Origin: Halocaridina rubra
Taxonomy: Eukaryota; Arthropoda; Malacostraca; Decapoda; Atyidae
Direction of reading: 5' to 3'
NCBI GenBank assembly: GCA_037179515.1
Contig: JAXCGZ010015124.1
Coordinates: 20,001-84,000, forward strand
DNA length: 64,000 nt
Below are positions 22,890-35,408 of the stretch, piece by piece. Under the pieces are notes generated by a model that had not been told where the DNA came from, made no database searches, and saw nothing but the letters and a program-made list of their open reading frames with translations. A program made the position numbers and the translations under genes. Every line of letters begins with the position of its first letter. The stretch's first letter is position 1.

Positions 22890-24327
22890 GCAACAAACAT
22901 AACAATAATGACCAAAGCAGCACAATTAGTATATACAGTAGCAACAGGACTGAAGAGCAATACTTACAAAGATAATCATAAATATGCATAATTAACATAT
23001 AAGAAGTGAGCAAAAGTAACAATACCAACTAAGGTAGCAAATATAACACTAATCGTACTCATAATGACTAAAATAACATAATTAACACAAGTAGTAATAT
23101 TAATCACAAAATTTGCAATGATAATATCAATAGTAACTATTCAGAAAAATAATTAATACTGTATTTTTAGTAGAGCAACAAATACATATGAATGGCAAGA
23201 TTTTCTAATTATACAACCAAAGTAACAACTTACAAGGTCATATAGAAACTTACAATTTACTTCAACAAACTGGTGCAAATTGATTATCCAAGAATATAAC
23301 AGCAAGAAATAGTCTAGAGAATTCCCTGCACGCTTCAAACACAAATTTCTTGGTCAGCAACACAGATAAGACATCCGAATGACACCAGTGTCCAAACTAG
23401 TGTTTCAAACATCTAAAAAACAAGTAAGCAAATGACAAACCAGATGTTAACAGCTGCTAGCCAATTTTCACTTCCATATAATCAGATAAGGGAAATTACT
23501 ACACAACAACTTATTTACACAAAATACTTGAATAGTTTCTCTTTAACTAAATCAATATAACACATTTGGAAAGAAAAAGAATTGCTAACAAAGTTTGGGA
23601 AGACCAGTACAGTGCTCAAGCATCTCTTCTGAGAATATTAAGAAAACACACCATTTCTCTGTATTTGCATACCACCAAGCTGACTGGAAGTGAAAAATCT
23701 AATGATTACCACGCCTTACATCTTTAGCAAAGAACAAAACTGTTGGAGACTTTCTGTCAACTGTCAATTTTTTCTTTCAAAAATCCCTCTCAGATTCGCA
23801 AGTATACTGTCTAAAAATTCCGTTACACCGATTATCGTCATTCAACTCTTTCATCGTTGAAATATTGAAGCAACGACGAAAAAATTCCCTCCTGTTTCGT
23901 TTTTTCGTCAATAGATGACACTAATGATGTATGACGTCATGAGGTCACGGATTAATCAACGGATTTGTTCTACCTAATATAACTGTTTGTTTTACATTAT
24001 TCTTTGCCAATTTTGAGCTGTTTTGCCTTATTAATGTATATTTTTAATCATATATGATAGATAAAGATAGTGGTGTTCATAAACATGTTATGAAGATGGA
24101 AATAATTCCTCCTCTCCTCCATCCTCCTTCCCTCAATCATCATCTGCTGCTGTTATTATGTGTACTGTAACCACTGTATATTTTTCCCTCTAATATTACA
24201 GTAATTCATTTCCTTTTCATATTCTTTTCCTTTATTGTTATTTCTAATTTATACAAGATTTCCTCAAGCTATGATGGAGTTCCATTCCTCAAGACACTTC
24301 ATAACCGGATTTTATACTTAAGACAGA
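22890..24327. other. Intergenic sequence or outer LTR, no gene recognised
   Basis: A-rich DNA containing many AATAATGA-type words up to about 23160, possibly the remaining part of the right LTR, followed by unremarkable sequence. No gene-like frame. Confidence 0.4.
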
Positions 24328-25591
24328 ACACACAATTGCTGATGGGGTCGCTGGCAAGGAAGTAGAATTAAATGATAGGATTCACAAGAGTAAGGCAGAT
24401 TCAGTAGCGGTTACAGAGACTAAGTTAAGTGAGAACATAAACACTGTCACAGTTTTTCATAAAGGCTTCAGAATATTAAGGGTTGAAAGCTCTGAGAGGA
24501 CTGGTGGAGTGATAGCACTTCTCATAAGTGAGAGATTTTAGGTTGACAAAATAAACTTAGCTATATAAAGAAATTTCAAGGAATTTCTTGTTGCTCGCAT
24601 ATATACAGGGTCAGAGAGCATTATAATAGCTGTTGTGTATAACCCACCAAGGAACCAATGTAGGTAAGAAGTTTTTGAGGGAAGTCATATAGTTACTATA
24701 TGAGAGATAGGAGACTTTAGTCATAGAGAGATAGATTGGCTAAATCTCGAACCACATAGTGTAGAAGACTAATTTGGGTTAACATACCTAGATAAAGTAC
24801 AAGAGAATTTCCTACACCAACATGTACTGGGACCAACGAGGAGTCAAGGGTGGAGATGAGCCATCGCTGCTTGATCTAGTATTCACAGATAATGTGTTGG
24901 ATATTGAAAAAATTGAGCATGAACCACCAATGGTAAAGAGTGACCACTGTAAGTTGTTGAGGCAGTATAGCATTAAAGATGTTCTGCCTGAAAGTAGAGG
25001 CACTAAGGACATGAGAAGGAACTATCCGAATGGAGATTACATCAAAATTAATGAGCTTTTTGCTGTTATTGACTGGAGGACTTTATTTAACAACAAATCT
25101 ACACAGGAAATATACATCATCTTTTGTAAGGAATATTGGAAGATAGTAGATTGTTGCATACCTTACTCCAGAATAGGAGTTATTTATGCCAGAGGAATGA
25201 GTGTAAGAGAGTTAAGGAGTGGAGAGACAAATGCTGGAAAAGACATAGGAGGAGGAAAAGCATATATGCATGGCAAACTTATTACAGAACAAGAAATCAT
25301 TACCTAAGTAAAAGAACAGAGGCAGAGAAAGACTATAAAAGGGCTATCATCAGGAACACTAAAGAACATTCCATACTTTTCCACAGCTTTATCAAAGGAA
25401 AACTGCTGAAGGTCAAAGAACAGGTTTTAAAGCTAAAGAGAGTGGATGAAAGCATCACCAAAGCGAATGAAGAGATCTGCGAAGAATTGAACAAGGAATT
25501 TCAGTCAGTATTTACAGCAGAAAATATCCCACCCCCTCAGATTGCAGAGATAGGAGCTCAAGGGTCAGTATTAGAGAACATCATCTTTTCA

Positions 25592-25778
25592 TCGTGGCTC
25601 AAGCGGTAGCGTCTGCGACTCTGAGGCATCAGGTAGAGGGTTCGCACCCCGTCACGGTCTGAGGTTAGCAAGGGCATTCACTCAGGGTAAGGATTACATC
25701 TGCCAAAATAAGTCCTTTGCAAGAAGGCAACCATCCTAGCCCTTGGTAGAAAAAGGAGTCCGTGACGTAAAACCGGAA
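25592..25778 (+). mobile_element. tRNA-derived SINE nested in LINE copy E
   Basis: The 5' part has an RNA polymerase III A box (TGGCTCAAGCGG, 25595-25606) and a B box (GGTTCGCACCC), as in a tRNA head. A unique tail ending GACGTAAAACCGGAA follows. Perfect 10-bp target duplications CATCTTTTCA flank it (25582-25591 and 25779-25788), and related LINE copies lack the insert at this point. Confidence 0.88.
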
Positions 25779-27296
25779 CATCTTTTCAGACGCAGAGATA
25801 TGTAAAGTGCTTATGGAGTTAGATGCCCATAAAGCTACAGGTCCTGATGATATATTTCCATATGTACTTAAGAAATGCACTAAATCAATATCAGCAGCAT
25901 TATGTATCATATTTGAAAAGTCGCTGCAGCCTGGGGCGATTCCAAAATGTTGGAAACAAGCGAACGTGATACCTATCTTCAAAAGGGGAAGGAGGGATAC
26001 AGCTCAAAATTATAGACCTGTTTCCTTGACCAGCATAGTTTGCAAAGTCAGGGAGAAACTTCTAAGTAAATGCATCTCTCTTTACTTAGAATTCTTCAAC
26101 TTTATGTCAGTGAGACAACATGGCTTCAGAGAAGGTAGATCAACAGTAACAAACTTATTAGAATTTTATGATAAGGTAAGCCGAATCTTACAGGCAAGAT
26201 AGAGCTGGGCAGTTTGCATATTCCTAGACTTCCAGAAGGCATTTTATATGGTCCCACATGGGAGACTTTTTAAGAAGCTGCAAGCAATGGTGAGAATAGG
26301 TGGAAATGTCTTGAAATGGATAAAAATTTACTTAGAAGGAAGGGAACAGAGAGTTAGAATAAGACACTCAGTGTATGAATGGAGAAGGGTTTGTAGTGGA
26401 GTTCCACAGGGTTTAGTTTTAGAGCCACTTTTGTTCCTTGCATATGTAAATTACCTACCAGACTCTGTAAATTCATTCATGAATATGCTTGCAGATGATG
26501 CAAATATTGTGAAGAAAGTAAGAGACGAAAACAATGGTAGAGAAATTCAGAAAGACCTAAATAGTTTACATGAGTGGCCATAAAAATAGCTAATGAAATT
26601 CAATGCTTCTAAATGTAAGGTAATGAGAATGGGTACAAGTGTGAGGAGGCCCAAGCTTGAACACTCAATAGCAGGAGCAGAACTTCAAAAGACAGAGAAT
26701 GAGAGAGATCTAGGAGTAAACATACTGGCAGATTTGTCTCTGCAAATGCATATAAATGGCAAATGTATGGGTAGCTTTCAGGCACATGAACAATTAAATG
26801 TTCAGAAATATTTATGTAACCTATGTGAGGCCAAAGCCCCCTCAAGGAGTCCACACTTGAAAAAGCACATAGTTAATCTGGAGAAACTTTAAAGACATGC
26901 CCCGAAACTGGTGCCAAAAATACACAATCTCAGTTATGAGAAGGGACTTAGGGAATTAGACTCATCATCACTCGAAGTTAGAAGAATGAGGGGGAATATG
27001 GTGAAGTTTTTAAATTATTTCATGATTATGATAGAGTGGATAGGGATCGATAGTTGTATATGGTTGGCAATAGAACTAAAGGTCATAGTTTGAAGCTTCA
27101 TAAGAAAACTTGTTTTCAGGATGTAAGGAAGGACTTTTTTAGAGTAAGAGTAGTTGATGATTGGAATTCGCTTAGCGAGGAGGTAGTTAATGTTAACTCA
27201 ATTCATAGTTTAAAGGACAAGTATGATAAGTATCAGTAAGTACAAAAATGGAAACGACCAGGAGACGGGGAGTTACCAGCATGGGGTGTTTACCGT

Positions 27297-27507
27297 ATTC
27301 TTTTTCTATGCCTACAGCTACACTGAATATTCTTGGATATTCATCACACATCTTTTATTATCCCTTCACATCTGACAAGTCATTACACTTTACATCTCTG
27401 TCTCTTTACTTTATGTATTCTTCGTGCCCAGGCCCGATGAGGGCTGTTTTATTATTTTTTTGGGGCCCGTCCTGGTGTCACAATCATAAAAAAAAGAAAA
27501 AAAAAGC
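27297..27507 (+). mobile_element. Short retroposon, copy 2, nested in LINE copy E tail
   Basis: Nearly identical to 2219-2427 (shared GCCTACAGCTACACTGAATA and GTCCTGGTGTCACAATCATA). It ends with an A-rich tail of about 20 bp. It lies between GTTTACCGTA of the LINE 3' UTR and the LINE terminal repeat CACAATTAGG; the uninterrupted order is seen at 45450-45480. Confidence 0.8.
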
Positions 27508-27599
27508 ACAATTAGGTAATTACAATTAGATACATTACACCTAAATAAGCACCTATGTCACCCGCCTATGCTAACACAATAGTAAAGTTTCTTCCTATT

Positions 27600-27802
27600 C
27601 CGAGCATTTCACTATCTCTAATTTCCCTTCCAAGGTGATGGCTTTCCTTTTCTCCAAAGCACCGCCATCAGAAAAGTCTGCTTTATGCTTGGGAGACAAT
27701 ACATGCCAAATAATATAATAAAAGAAGAAAATAATTTATGGGATATACATTGTAACCACGAAACTTTGTAGGTCGAGAACCTCATAAACTGAGGACATCC
27801 TG
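27600..27802 (-). mobile_element. Tigger (pogo-like) transposon, 5' end only
   Basis: The minus strand starts with the terminus CAGGATGTCCTCAGTTTATG at 27802 next to TA, like the right end of the element at 59659-62188. It reaches the transposase start, which reads MSPKHKADFSDGGALEKRK, closely similar to MPLKHTGDSSDGSALKKRK at 61571. The copy stops soon after, so only the inverted repeat and the first codons of the helix-turn-helix domain survive. Confidence 0.75.
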
Positions 27803-28017
27803 TATATGCATAAGTTTATGTATAACTTTTCATTTTATAAGACATTGGTGTAGTATGGCCGGTCCCTGTTACACCTTATTTACTTTACTTCTAATGGGAA
27901 AAATAGTTTCATTGTTTGTAGTTTCGTTATGAGTCACGTTTTCATGCTCCCAATCAGCGATGAACAACAGTGACCACTTTATGTTAATAAATGCATTGTT
28001 GTTCAGGGACTTGCTTG

Positions 28018-28086
28018 TTAGTGAATTGCCATTTGTGAATTGATGAATGAATTAAGCTCAGTATTTCACAAATGGCAATTCACTAA
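28018..28086. repeat. Perfect 22-bp inverted repeat (hairpin)
   Basis: The arm 28018-28039 (TTAGTGAATTGCCATTTGTG + AA) is the exact reverse complement of 28065-28086, with a 25-bp loop. No transcription unit or terminator context is evident. Confidence 0.9.
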
Positions 28087-28466
28087 GAGTAGTGACTGTG
28101 AGGTATTAGCGTATGGTAAATGGATGCTGTGACACAGCCATTGTATTTGTTATATTTTTGTTTCTGTGAGTTGTTGTGTAGACGGGGGCCCCAATCTACT
28201 GCTGTTCCTAGGAGACCTATGATGCTGTTCAGACAGCCTTTTTAAGAGCAGTTTTGTTCCAGGTGATGCAGAGCTATCTCCTGAAAAATACCCATGACAG
28301 GCTGCCTGAAGACCGTCAAAGAATTTTTATATTACTCCATTAATATCCTTTACTCTCCTTCTTTGCCCTTGATGTTTAATCTTATCAGTTCACTTTTTCT
28401 GTTCACTTTTTAAACTGCTGTAACATCCATATTTTAAAGGAGGAAACACAATTGTCAAGGCCTCAG

Positions 28467-28560
28467 TAGCTAGGTGGAGTAAGCACTTAGATTCCACCTA
28501 GGAGGTGCAGAGTTAAACTTCTCTCGGTGGCTCAGACATTTTTTCTTCGCCACATATGTA
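28467..28560 (+). mobile_element. Possible tRNA-like SINE head
   Basis: The order CCTCAGTAGCTAGGTGGAGT ... GCAGAGTTAAACTTCTC resembles degenerate A and B boxes at tRNA-like spacing. The B box differs from the consensus, so this is tentative. Confidence 0.35.
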
Positions 28561-28562
28561 AA

Positions 28563-28678
28563 GATAAGGAGGAATTGGTAGTGGCACAGCTTGTCAAATT
28601 GATCCCTATCAGCTTTGCAGGATAAGGAGGACTTGGTATTGGCATCCCTTGACAAATTGCTCACTATCAGCTTTGGAG
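28563..28678. repeat. Tandem duplication, 58 bp x 2
   Basis: Two adjacent 58-bp units both start GATAAGGAGGA and contain ATCAGCTTTG near the end; they differ at about ten positions. Confidence 0.85.
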
Positions 28679-29211
28679 AGTCAGTGAGTACGTAATTAGA
28701 TGGGTGTGATCAGTGGTAGAATAGTAATTCCCAAACTCATACGTAAAAGAAAATGACTTGCCCCCTCCAACAGCTATCATGTAAATGATAAGAAAAAACT
28801 ACCTTAAATAAGTGACCTTTTTACCAAAATAATCATATATTACATGCATTGGTATTGAAAGAAGAAAATATAATAGGTAAACATAAATTAATTTGTATTA
28901 CACCCTAGTTCCACTAAACTACCGGAGAAAGCAATTAAACCACCATATAATTTGAAAGCAGCGTGAAGAATTCTCATATATTACCCTCTATTTGTCTTGA
29001 TTAAAAGTGATGCAGCTCTGTTAAAGGTAGATATTTTAAGATTTCAATACTTGGACCATTTGTGATAATGTATTTCAGTTAATGCCTCATACCACATAAA
29101 TATATTTCATTAATATATTTGTATCGAAGTTACCGAATTTTATTTTTTATTTTTATTATGATTTGTGTAGTAACTTTATTAGAACACCTGATTCCATTTA
29201 CTGATGTTCTG

Positions 29212-29220
29212 TAATAAAAA

Positions 29221-29251
<31 letters not shown>

Positions 29252-29252
29252 A

Positions 29253-29340
<88 letters not shown>
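29212..29340. repeat. (AAT)n microsatellite
   Basis: AAT trinucleotide run with a few interruptions near its start, ending about 105 bp upstream of the first Elk exon in the window. Confidence 0.95.
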
Positions 29341-29342
<2 letters not shown>

Positions 29343-29447
29343 ACCACTCCAAAGACCTAATGCAACTGAAGTAAGAGCTTAAAGTTGTTTCTTGTCTTTT
29401 GTGGCCTCTAGACTAACACTATTGGTGGTATTTCTCTTTAATTGCAG

Positions 29448-29697
29448 ACGTTGAAGGAGTTCCCTGAGGAACTGAGAGGCGACATCTCCATGCACATCCA
29501 CAGGGAAATCTTGTCCTTGCCTATTTTTGAGACAGCTTCACACGGCTGCCTCAAATTACTCAGCCTCCACATACGTAATAACTTTTGTGCCCCAGGGGAA
29601 TACTTGGTCCATCGTGGTGATGCCCTTCAGTATATTTATTATCTTTGCAATGGATCCATGGAGGTTGTGATGGATGACATGGTGGTGGCAATATTGG
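29448..29697 (+). CDS. Elk: Elk-type (KCNH) potassium channel, exon with C-linker end and start of CNBHD
   Basis: The exon starts after the acceptor CTTTAATTGCAG and ends at the donor GGTGAGAA. It encodes 83 codons plus one base. The reading begins [20 protein letters not shown], the end of the C-linker, and continues into the first beta strands of the cyclic-nucleotide-binding homology domain: [20 protein letters not shown], then NGSMEVV and MVVAILG. These match the Elk branch (KCNH8/4/3) of EAG-family voltage-gated K+ channels, membrane proteins that set excitability. APGEYL..GDALQ.IY is the best Elk-specific wording. Upstream exons for the PAS domain, voltage sensor and pore were not found between 1 and 29447. 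The frame is undisturbed and splice sites are canonical, so the gene is probably functional. Confidence 0.92.
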
Positions 29698-29713
29698 GTG
29701 AGAATTTTGTGTG

Positions 29714-29884
<171 letters not shown>

Positions 29885-30371
29885 GAAATTATTGTGCTTC
29901 TTACTTTCCTTTGTATTAGAATCCATCTTTCTATTAAATTCATGAAGAAGATTCTTTGCCTTGAGTCACATTGTGTATAACTATGATAAAGTTCTTATTT
30001 AAAGATTGTACACTGCATTTCATTTTTGTATCATGCTGATTCTTGTATGTATCGATCGACATGGAAGTTAAAAAATTATCTTGTTCAACTTTGCATTTTT
30101 GTAACTTCTTTTCTCCTCTTTGCTATTATATTTTTCAATTATTTTAGTGTGTATAGCATTCTTCATATCCCCATATAATGAAGAGGTACAGGGCAATAAA
30201 TAATTACTTTTTATACTAAAAAAAATAGAAATTGCTTCTTTTGTATTTTTTAAGTAGATGACTTTATTGTGTTTTTGAGAATATTATTTTTATCATGATA
30301 GTGGCATCAGAGAGAGTTAAGCTGGTGGAAGTTATGGCTATAGTATTTCATTTCATTCATTTTTTTTATAG

Positions 30372-30601
30372 GAAAAGGAGACCTTGTGGGCAGCGATGTT
30401 GATGTTCACTTGCAAAATGGAACTGACACAGTTGTAAAGTCATCGTGCGATGTTAAAGCTTTGACATATTGTGATCTCAAATCTATCTTCATTCCTGGCC
30501 TGTTGGAAGTACTCAAGTTCTACCTGGAATATCAACAGGACTTTGCAAATGACATCAAGCATGATCTTACTTACAATCTTCGGGAAGGATATGACAATGA
30601 G
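30372..30601 (+). CDS. Elk: Elk-type potassium channel, exon with rest of CNBHD
   Basis: The acceptor TTTTTTTATAG precedes 30372, and the donor GAG|GTATGT ends it. Two bases complete the Gly codon split from the previous exon (ILG|KGDLVG), followed by 76 codons. The sequence carries GKGDLVGSDV, CDVKALTYCDLKSIF and LEVLKFYLEYQQDFANDI, then HDLTYNLREGYDNE. In Elk/EAG channels the YNL segment after the C-helix fills the empty nucleotide pocket as an intrinsic ligand, and here it is intact. The ALTYCDL core replaces the cyclic-nucleotide-binding Arg motif of true CNBDs. This exon closes the domain, and the next one carries the disordered tail. Confidence 0.93.
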
Positions 30602-33600
30602 GTATGTAAAAGATTCCATTGGCATGAAAGAAACAATGGAGTTATAATAAATAGATATGAAAGAATGAAGACGTATCTTATAAGGTTTATATATATTCCA
30701 TATGTGAAAAGTATATTTTCAGATGCACATGTAATTTCTGCTTCAGAATGATAATTACTACATTTTAAAACCAGGGAGTATTCTTGTTCATTTTAGAGTA
30801 GTGGTCCAGTGTCCATTCTTTTCTTAAACACGATTGCGAAGTACTTTCTGATTGTGTGATAATATGTAAGTCTTAGAACATTAACAGATCAAAGTGGGAA
30901 CAGTACTCAGTGTTTCTTCAAATGCAATTGTGGGATCCTTTCTTTTTTGCTCGTAATCTCCACTCTTAATGATCATCGGTAGAAATTGATAAAGGATCTT
31001 TGTTGCAATATTTATTTTTAATCCTTCCACCTTGACATGTACGTACGGTCACTTTCACTGTGATACTAACCTTTTGGAGTCCCCAAGTCATGAATGATGA
31101 TGCCCTTGGTTCAAGTATGGATCACCCTGTCAGGGGAAGCATTGGTAGAGGAAAATATAATGTCTTCTTTGAGCTGTGAAGAGGGTAGGCGACTCACTGA
31201 TCCCCATTTTGTCTACATTTTGATATTCAAGAGCATGATAAATGGAGGAAGAGAGGATATAAACAGATGAGATAAATACGGGGGAAATACAAAGACAATC
31301 CCTTTGCAATTTACATTTGTTTTTTTGCAATTTTCCACTCCGATGGATATGTCTGTCACCAGCATAGTAAAAGGAAAAAGGAAGATATAATAAAATAAAT
31401 TTGCTGTAAAGTACATACATTTTAAACAACTGTCAATAAGATATAAATATAATGAACAAATGTGTCAATCCTACAAATCTAAAGAAGCCTGTCTCGTTAT
31501 AAAAACAGTCAATAATACAATAAAGAATACCTTCAATTTCTATATCTTGAGTATGTATAGTAAAAGAAGTCTGATAGAATATAATGTGAACAAATGAATT
31601 AATACAATGGAGGTATTCTCATTATTAAACATGGGAGAAATACTTTTCATACTTCTGTAAAAAACTGAAATATGAGCACCCTCAATAGACTATCCTTCCA
31701 ACATTGACTCGACCAAAGACTCCTTTTTTACACATTGTAAATGGAAAATGATGCTTCTTTTGTTGCAAAGGCTCCATAGAGGGGTTCTTGAATAAAGAAA
31801 CTACCTCATAATGAATAATCATGTTTATGTGGTTTTGTATTTCCCATTCAAGCATGATCAGGGCGTGATATCTTCAGAAGATATAGCACTTGTCCCCAAG
31901 TACAGATATATGTTAAATAAAGGGGTGAATGCTGGACCTTGAATACACCATAATATCTATCTAACTATCTAAGAAGATATAAGGGATGTAAGAAACATTA
32001 GTCTCCTTCACAAGGTCTTTCTTCTTATCCTGTGAGATATCAAATAGTACAGATAAGAAAGAAATGACAGACACTTAAGAAAAACATGCAGCCCCAAATG
32101 CTAACGTTAATAAAAGAATGAGGTCCATAATAAAATATAGTTGATGGGTCTTATTATATCATATTCATAGGCCTGGCTGTAACCTTGTTCTATCAAAGTT
32201 AAGCCATGAATGAGGAAAACTGGTTGCGTGCTTGAAGTGGCAGAAATTTTCTTCACCAATAAAGAAAAGAAGCAATGACCACATTGTTTCATACTTCTTG
32301 AGAGTGAAATAATGATACAGATGTAAAATAATACTGGTAGAAGGCTTATTGAATATTGTCATAAAATTACTTCAAGTAGTACATGCATGAGAGTCGAGAG
32401 AGAAACTAGAGTCTCTCCGACGCATCATGCCTCCATCACTAACTTTTTGAAAGCCATATGTGCTAATATTCTTGTCGTCCTTATAACAGCTTTGAGAACT
32501 AAAGCTAAACTGGCTAAAATTGTGCAGTGAGAACTCATTTTCCACTAAATCTCTGAGAAGGGGAAAACCGTTTAAAAAAGAGCTCAAGGAGGAACATATT
32601 ATGAGATATCACTGAATCAAGTCTTGAAGTGAGTGAGGTACTTTTGGCACAGCCGTTGGCACTGGTAATCTAGCGCCCACAATTGGGTAATCACAATTAG
32701 GTAATCACATGAATTTTGGTTCCAAACTCATTTTGCCGTCAGCCCATTTGGCGAAAGACGTTCTTGAGCTAAGATCATTTTTATAAGATAATTTTATGGG
32801 AACATAAAATACAACATATCTATTACAAATTAAACTAAGTGATAAACACATACCTTGAACCAAGGAAAACTTTTTTTTTTTAACATGGGATGAGTTTGCA
32901 TTAGAGAGTTAATATCAAATTAACTAAAACAATTAAAACGAACTACAGTACATGTACTCACTCTCACCAACTACTCAGCTACTCTAAATACTGTTCTCTC
33001 AAACCCCTTGAGCTCGGTAGAATTTGCTGCGTGTGCACTTCTAAACGTGTTTCATTCTCTATTCGTCATTGTATATGTTTTTAGCTGTATACCATGATGG
33101 ATGAAGAAATAATACCAAATGTGGGAGAAAAAAAAATTCCGCATAATGATTCCATGTACATCATTGACAAAGCAAGCAGCACTGATAGTGAGTTGAAATT
33201 TTGACGTTGTAAATAAGGGGATCGGTCCAAAGCAAGGCTGCATACTAAACTTGAAAAATAAATAGAAAATTGAACTGTCATATTAATGTAGCTTTTCACA
33301 ACTAAAGGTGGCACTTGACAAAACAATAAATAATAATAAAGCAGCAGAGACTTTAGAGTCACTGATTGTAGTTGTTAATGAATGTTTAACATGCATATCA
33401 CAAGCTAGTCTAGCCACCATTCCTAATATATTTACCTGGAGGAAAGTAATAAATAGAAAATGTACCTCTCTGATGAACGCACCACCAGTCCAACTGATTT
33501 TACTTTAATTGCAAATGAATAGTTACAGATTAGCCCATGACAAACCGTAACTTTAACCCGCATTAACCTCTCTATTCCTATAACCATAGCCCGTAGAAGG

Positions 33601-35408
33601 CGATAAAATGAGTTCTCTGCCCATTTCCAGAAAGTTTATTATGGGATTTATATAAATGATGACAACAGAGGGCACCAGGGAGAAAATGTTAAGAAGTATA
33701 TTACACAAATTATGTCTGTAAAATTAATTCCAATATATAATGTGCAATATACTGTTATGTCACTTGTACTGTATAGACCCTGAATATTGCACTAAATGTT
33801 GTTGTTTTGATAATGCCAAATACTAACTGGAACCACATATATGTGCAAAAGTAAGGGTATATTGTATGCAGGACGCCATTATATGAAGCATTGAGTATGA
33901 TAGTGATGTCAAGGATAATATGACCTCGCCTTCCCTCCAAGCACCTTGCTTGTGAATTATGGTATTTACCTCTGTCAAAGGCTCCAACTTGCAGGGCAGC
34001 TTATACTGTACATAAAACGTAAATTTCAAAACTGCTTCTTAACAATATATTGAAAACAAAAATGAGGATAGTGGAGTTTATCACTTATCGAGAAAAGATA
34101 AAAGATTTGAGAAAACTATAGGTTCATTGTTTTGACTCGATGAAATCTTCATAAAATTAGATCATAGAAATTACTAAAGTAAGAAATAAAAAAAAATTGC
34201 AATAGATAAGAAAAATACTGCATACCTATGCTGGGTATGCTCAGGTAATGAAACTTGTTGATATCCAAATACTGTATCGTATTAAATATATATAATTTAG
34301 GTTGCCATCCTCATAATCAGCTTTCATGAAGGAGATTGATATTGTAATATTTTTTCCTTCTGCAGTTTTAGTCTGTATTGGTAGAATTATAGACTATTTG
34401 AAGTAATTTAATTTATTCATCAGGTTTGATAATTTCAAATGATAATGAGGAGATTGCTGTACTCGACATGTGCAAATGAAAAAATATTATGATGTATGAA
34501 CTTTTCCAATATATGAACGCATATAAAAATTAAATTCTTTTATTACTCAAAATATGGAAAAGTGGGTAAATGAGCCTCAAATGGAGTGATGTGTTGAAGA
34601 CTATTCATCCTTATTAACTTTTTTCTAAAAAAAAAAAAAAATTACCATTTTTAAGGTATTTAATATGTTGTCACAGGTTTACTTTCATCTTAGTGTTTAC
34701 AAAACTTGGAAGACTTCAACAGTCATCTGTAATTTGTTAAATTATATTACTCAATGTAATAATCAAATACGTACGTGTTTTAAGTAAGGCACTTTACCAA
34801 TTATATTCATGTTTTGTCGAGCATATGTTCAGTGTATAAATTGCTGTATACTTGCTTGATGATGCCTGTCATGAATATCATTTATAGATATACGAAATTT
34901 TGTGTAAGTGCTTAATATTATTGTCCTGTGGAAGAGCTCTGTTTAGTGTCCTGGTGTGCTGTTGCAACAAGTCTGAGAGAGTAAGAGGGAGGATATCGGC
35001 AGCATGCCTGTGAGCACTATATGGATGTTTAACACCGAGTGAAAAGGAAAAGTTGGTCTTCTGCTAAATGGGTTGCGGCTATGACTCATCCATTCCCGAT
35101 ACAAGGAGAGATTGCAACCTCTTCATATAAATAGGTTTATATAATCATTTTATTTGTGTAGTATTTATATATTTATAATTGTGTATGATAATTGTGCATC
35201 GATATGCATGACAACTGAAAGGCAGTAATAATTTTATGAAAGTATGCCTAGCAAGTGGTATTAACAACATTTTAGAGGCCTGTATAGTTACTTGTTTTCC
35301 GACTTTTTCAGTACTTATAGCCTTTCCTAACGTTTATAATAAGGGAATATCAGTGACTGACTTTTAATCAGATTTTCCCATTCACTTTTTATTGCAAACT
35401 GCCAGCAG
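30602..35408 (+). other. Elk intron, mostly without recognised features
   Basis: 4.8 kb between two Elk exons. It is AT-rich and has no recognised gene. A two-unit LINE tail (GGTAATCACAATTAGGTAAT core, 32678-32712) is the only identified mobile sequence. A polypyrimidine tract precedes the acceptor at 35408. Confidence 0.7.
32678..32712 (+). mobile_element. Isolated 3' tail of the CR1-like LINE
   Basis: CACAATTGGGTAATCAC and AATTAGGTAATCACA in tandem match the terminal repeat of LINE copy C (45463-45493). No LINE body precedes it, so this is an extremely truncated insertion or a chance survivor of one. Confidence 0.6.

Larger units (their letters stand above)
24328..27550 (+). mobile_element. 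CR1-like LINE copy E, with two nested insertions
   Basis: Same family as copies A-D at 38-50 kb. It is 5' truncated within the endonuclease (starts near GCTGATGGGGTCGCTGGCAA). Readable blocks: endonuclease end LLDLVFTDNVLDIEKIEHEP and KSDHCKLLRQYS (24860-24970), RT start HKATGPDDIFPYVLKKC (25830), NYRPVSLTSIVCKVREKLL (26010), QHGFREGRSTVTNLLEF (26120), SGVPQGLVLEPLLFLAYVN (26395), catalytic box LADDAN (26490) and the C-terminus DWNSLSEEVVNVNSIHSL (27160-27215). Stops and small indels break the frame. A tRNA-derived SINE interrupts it at 25592-25778, and a short retroposon splits its 3' tail at 27297-27507; the LINE tail CACAATTAGGTAATTACAAT resumes right after. Confidence 0.9.

Noticed and set aside
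25592..25670. A functional tRNA gene
   Set aside because: The A and B boxes are present, but the sequence does not close an acceptor stem and has a SINE tail and target duplications.
29212..29340. Regular repeats as a CRISPR array
   Set aside because: All regular repeats here are microsatellites or tandem duplications without unique spacers, and the genome is eukaryotic.
31850..31910. Short hairpin GATATCTTCAGAAGATAT as a regulatory site
   Set aside because: Too short and without context in an AT-rich intron.
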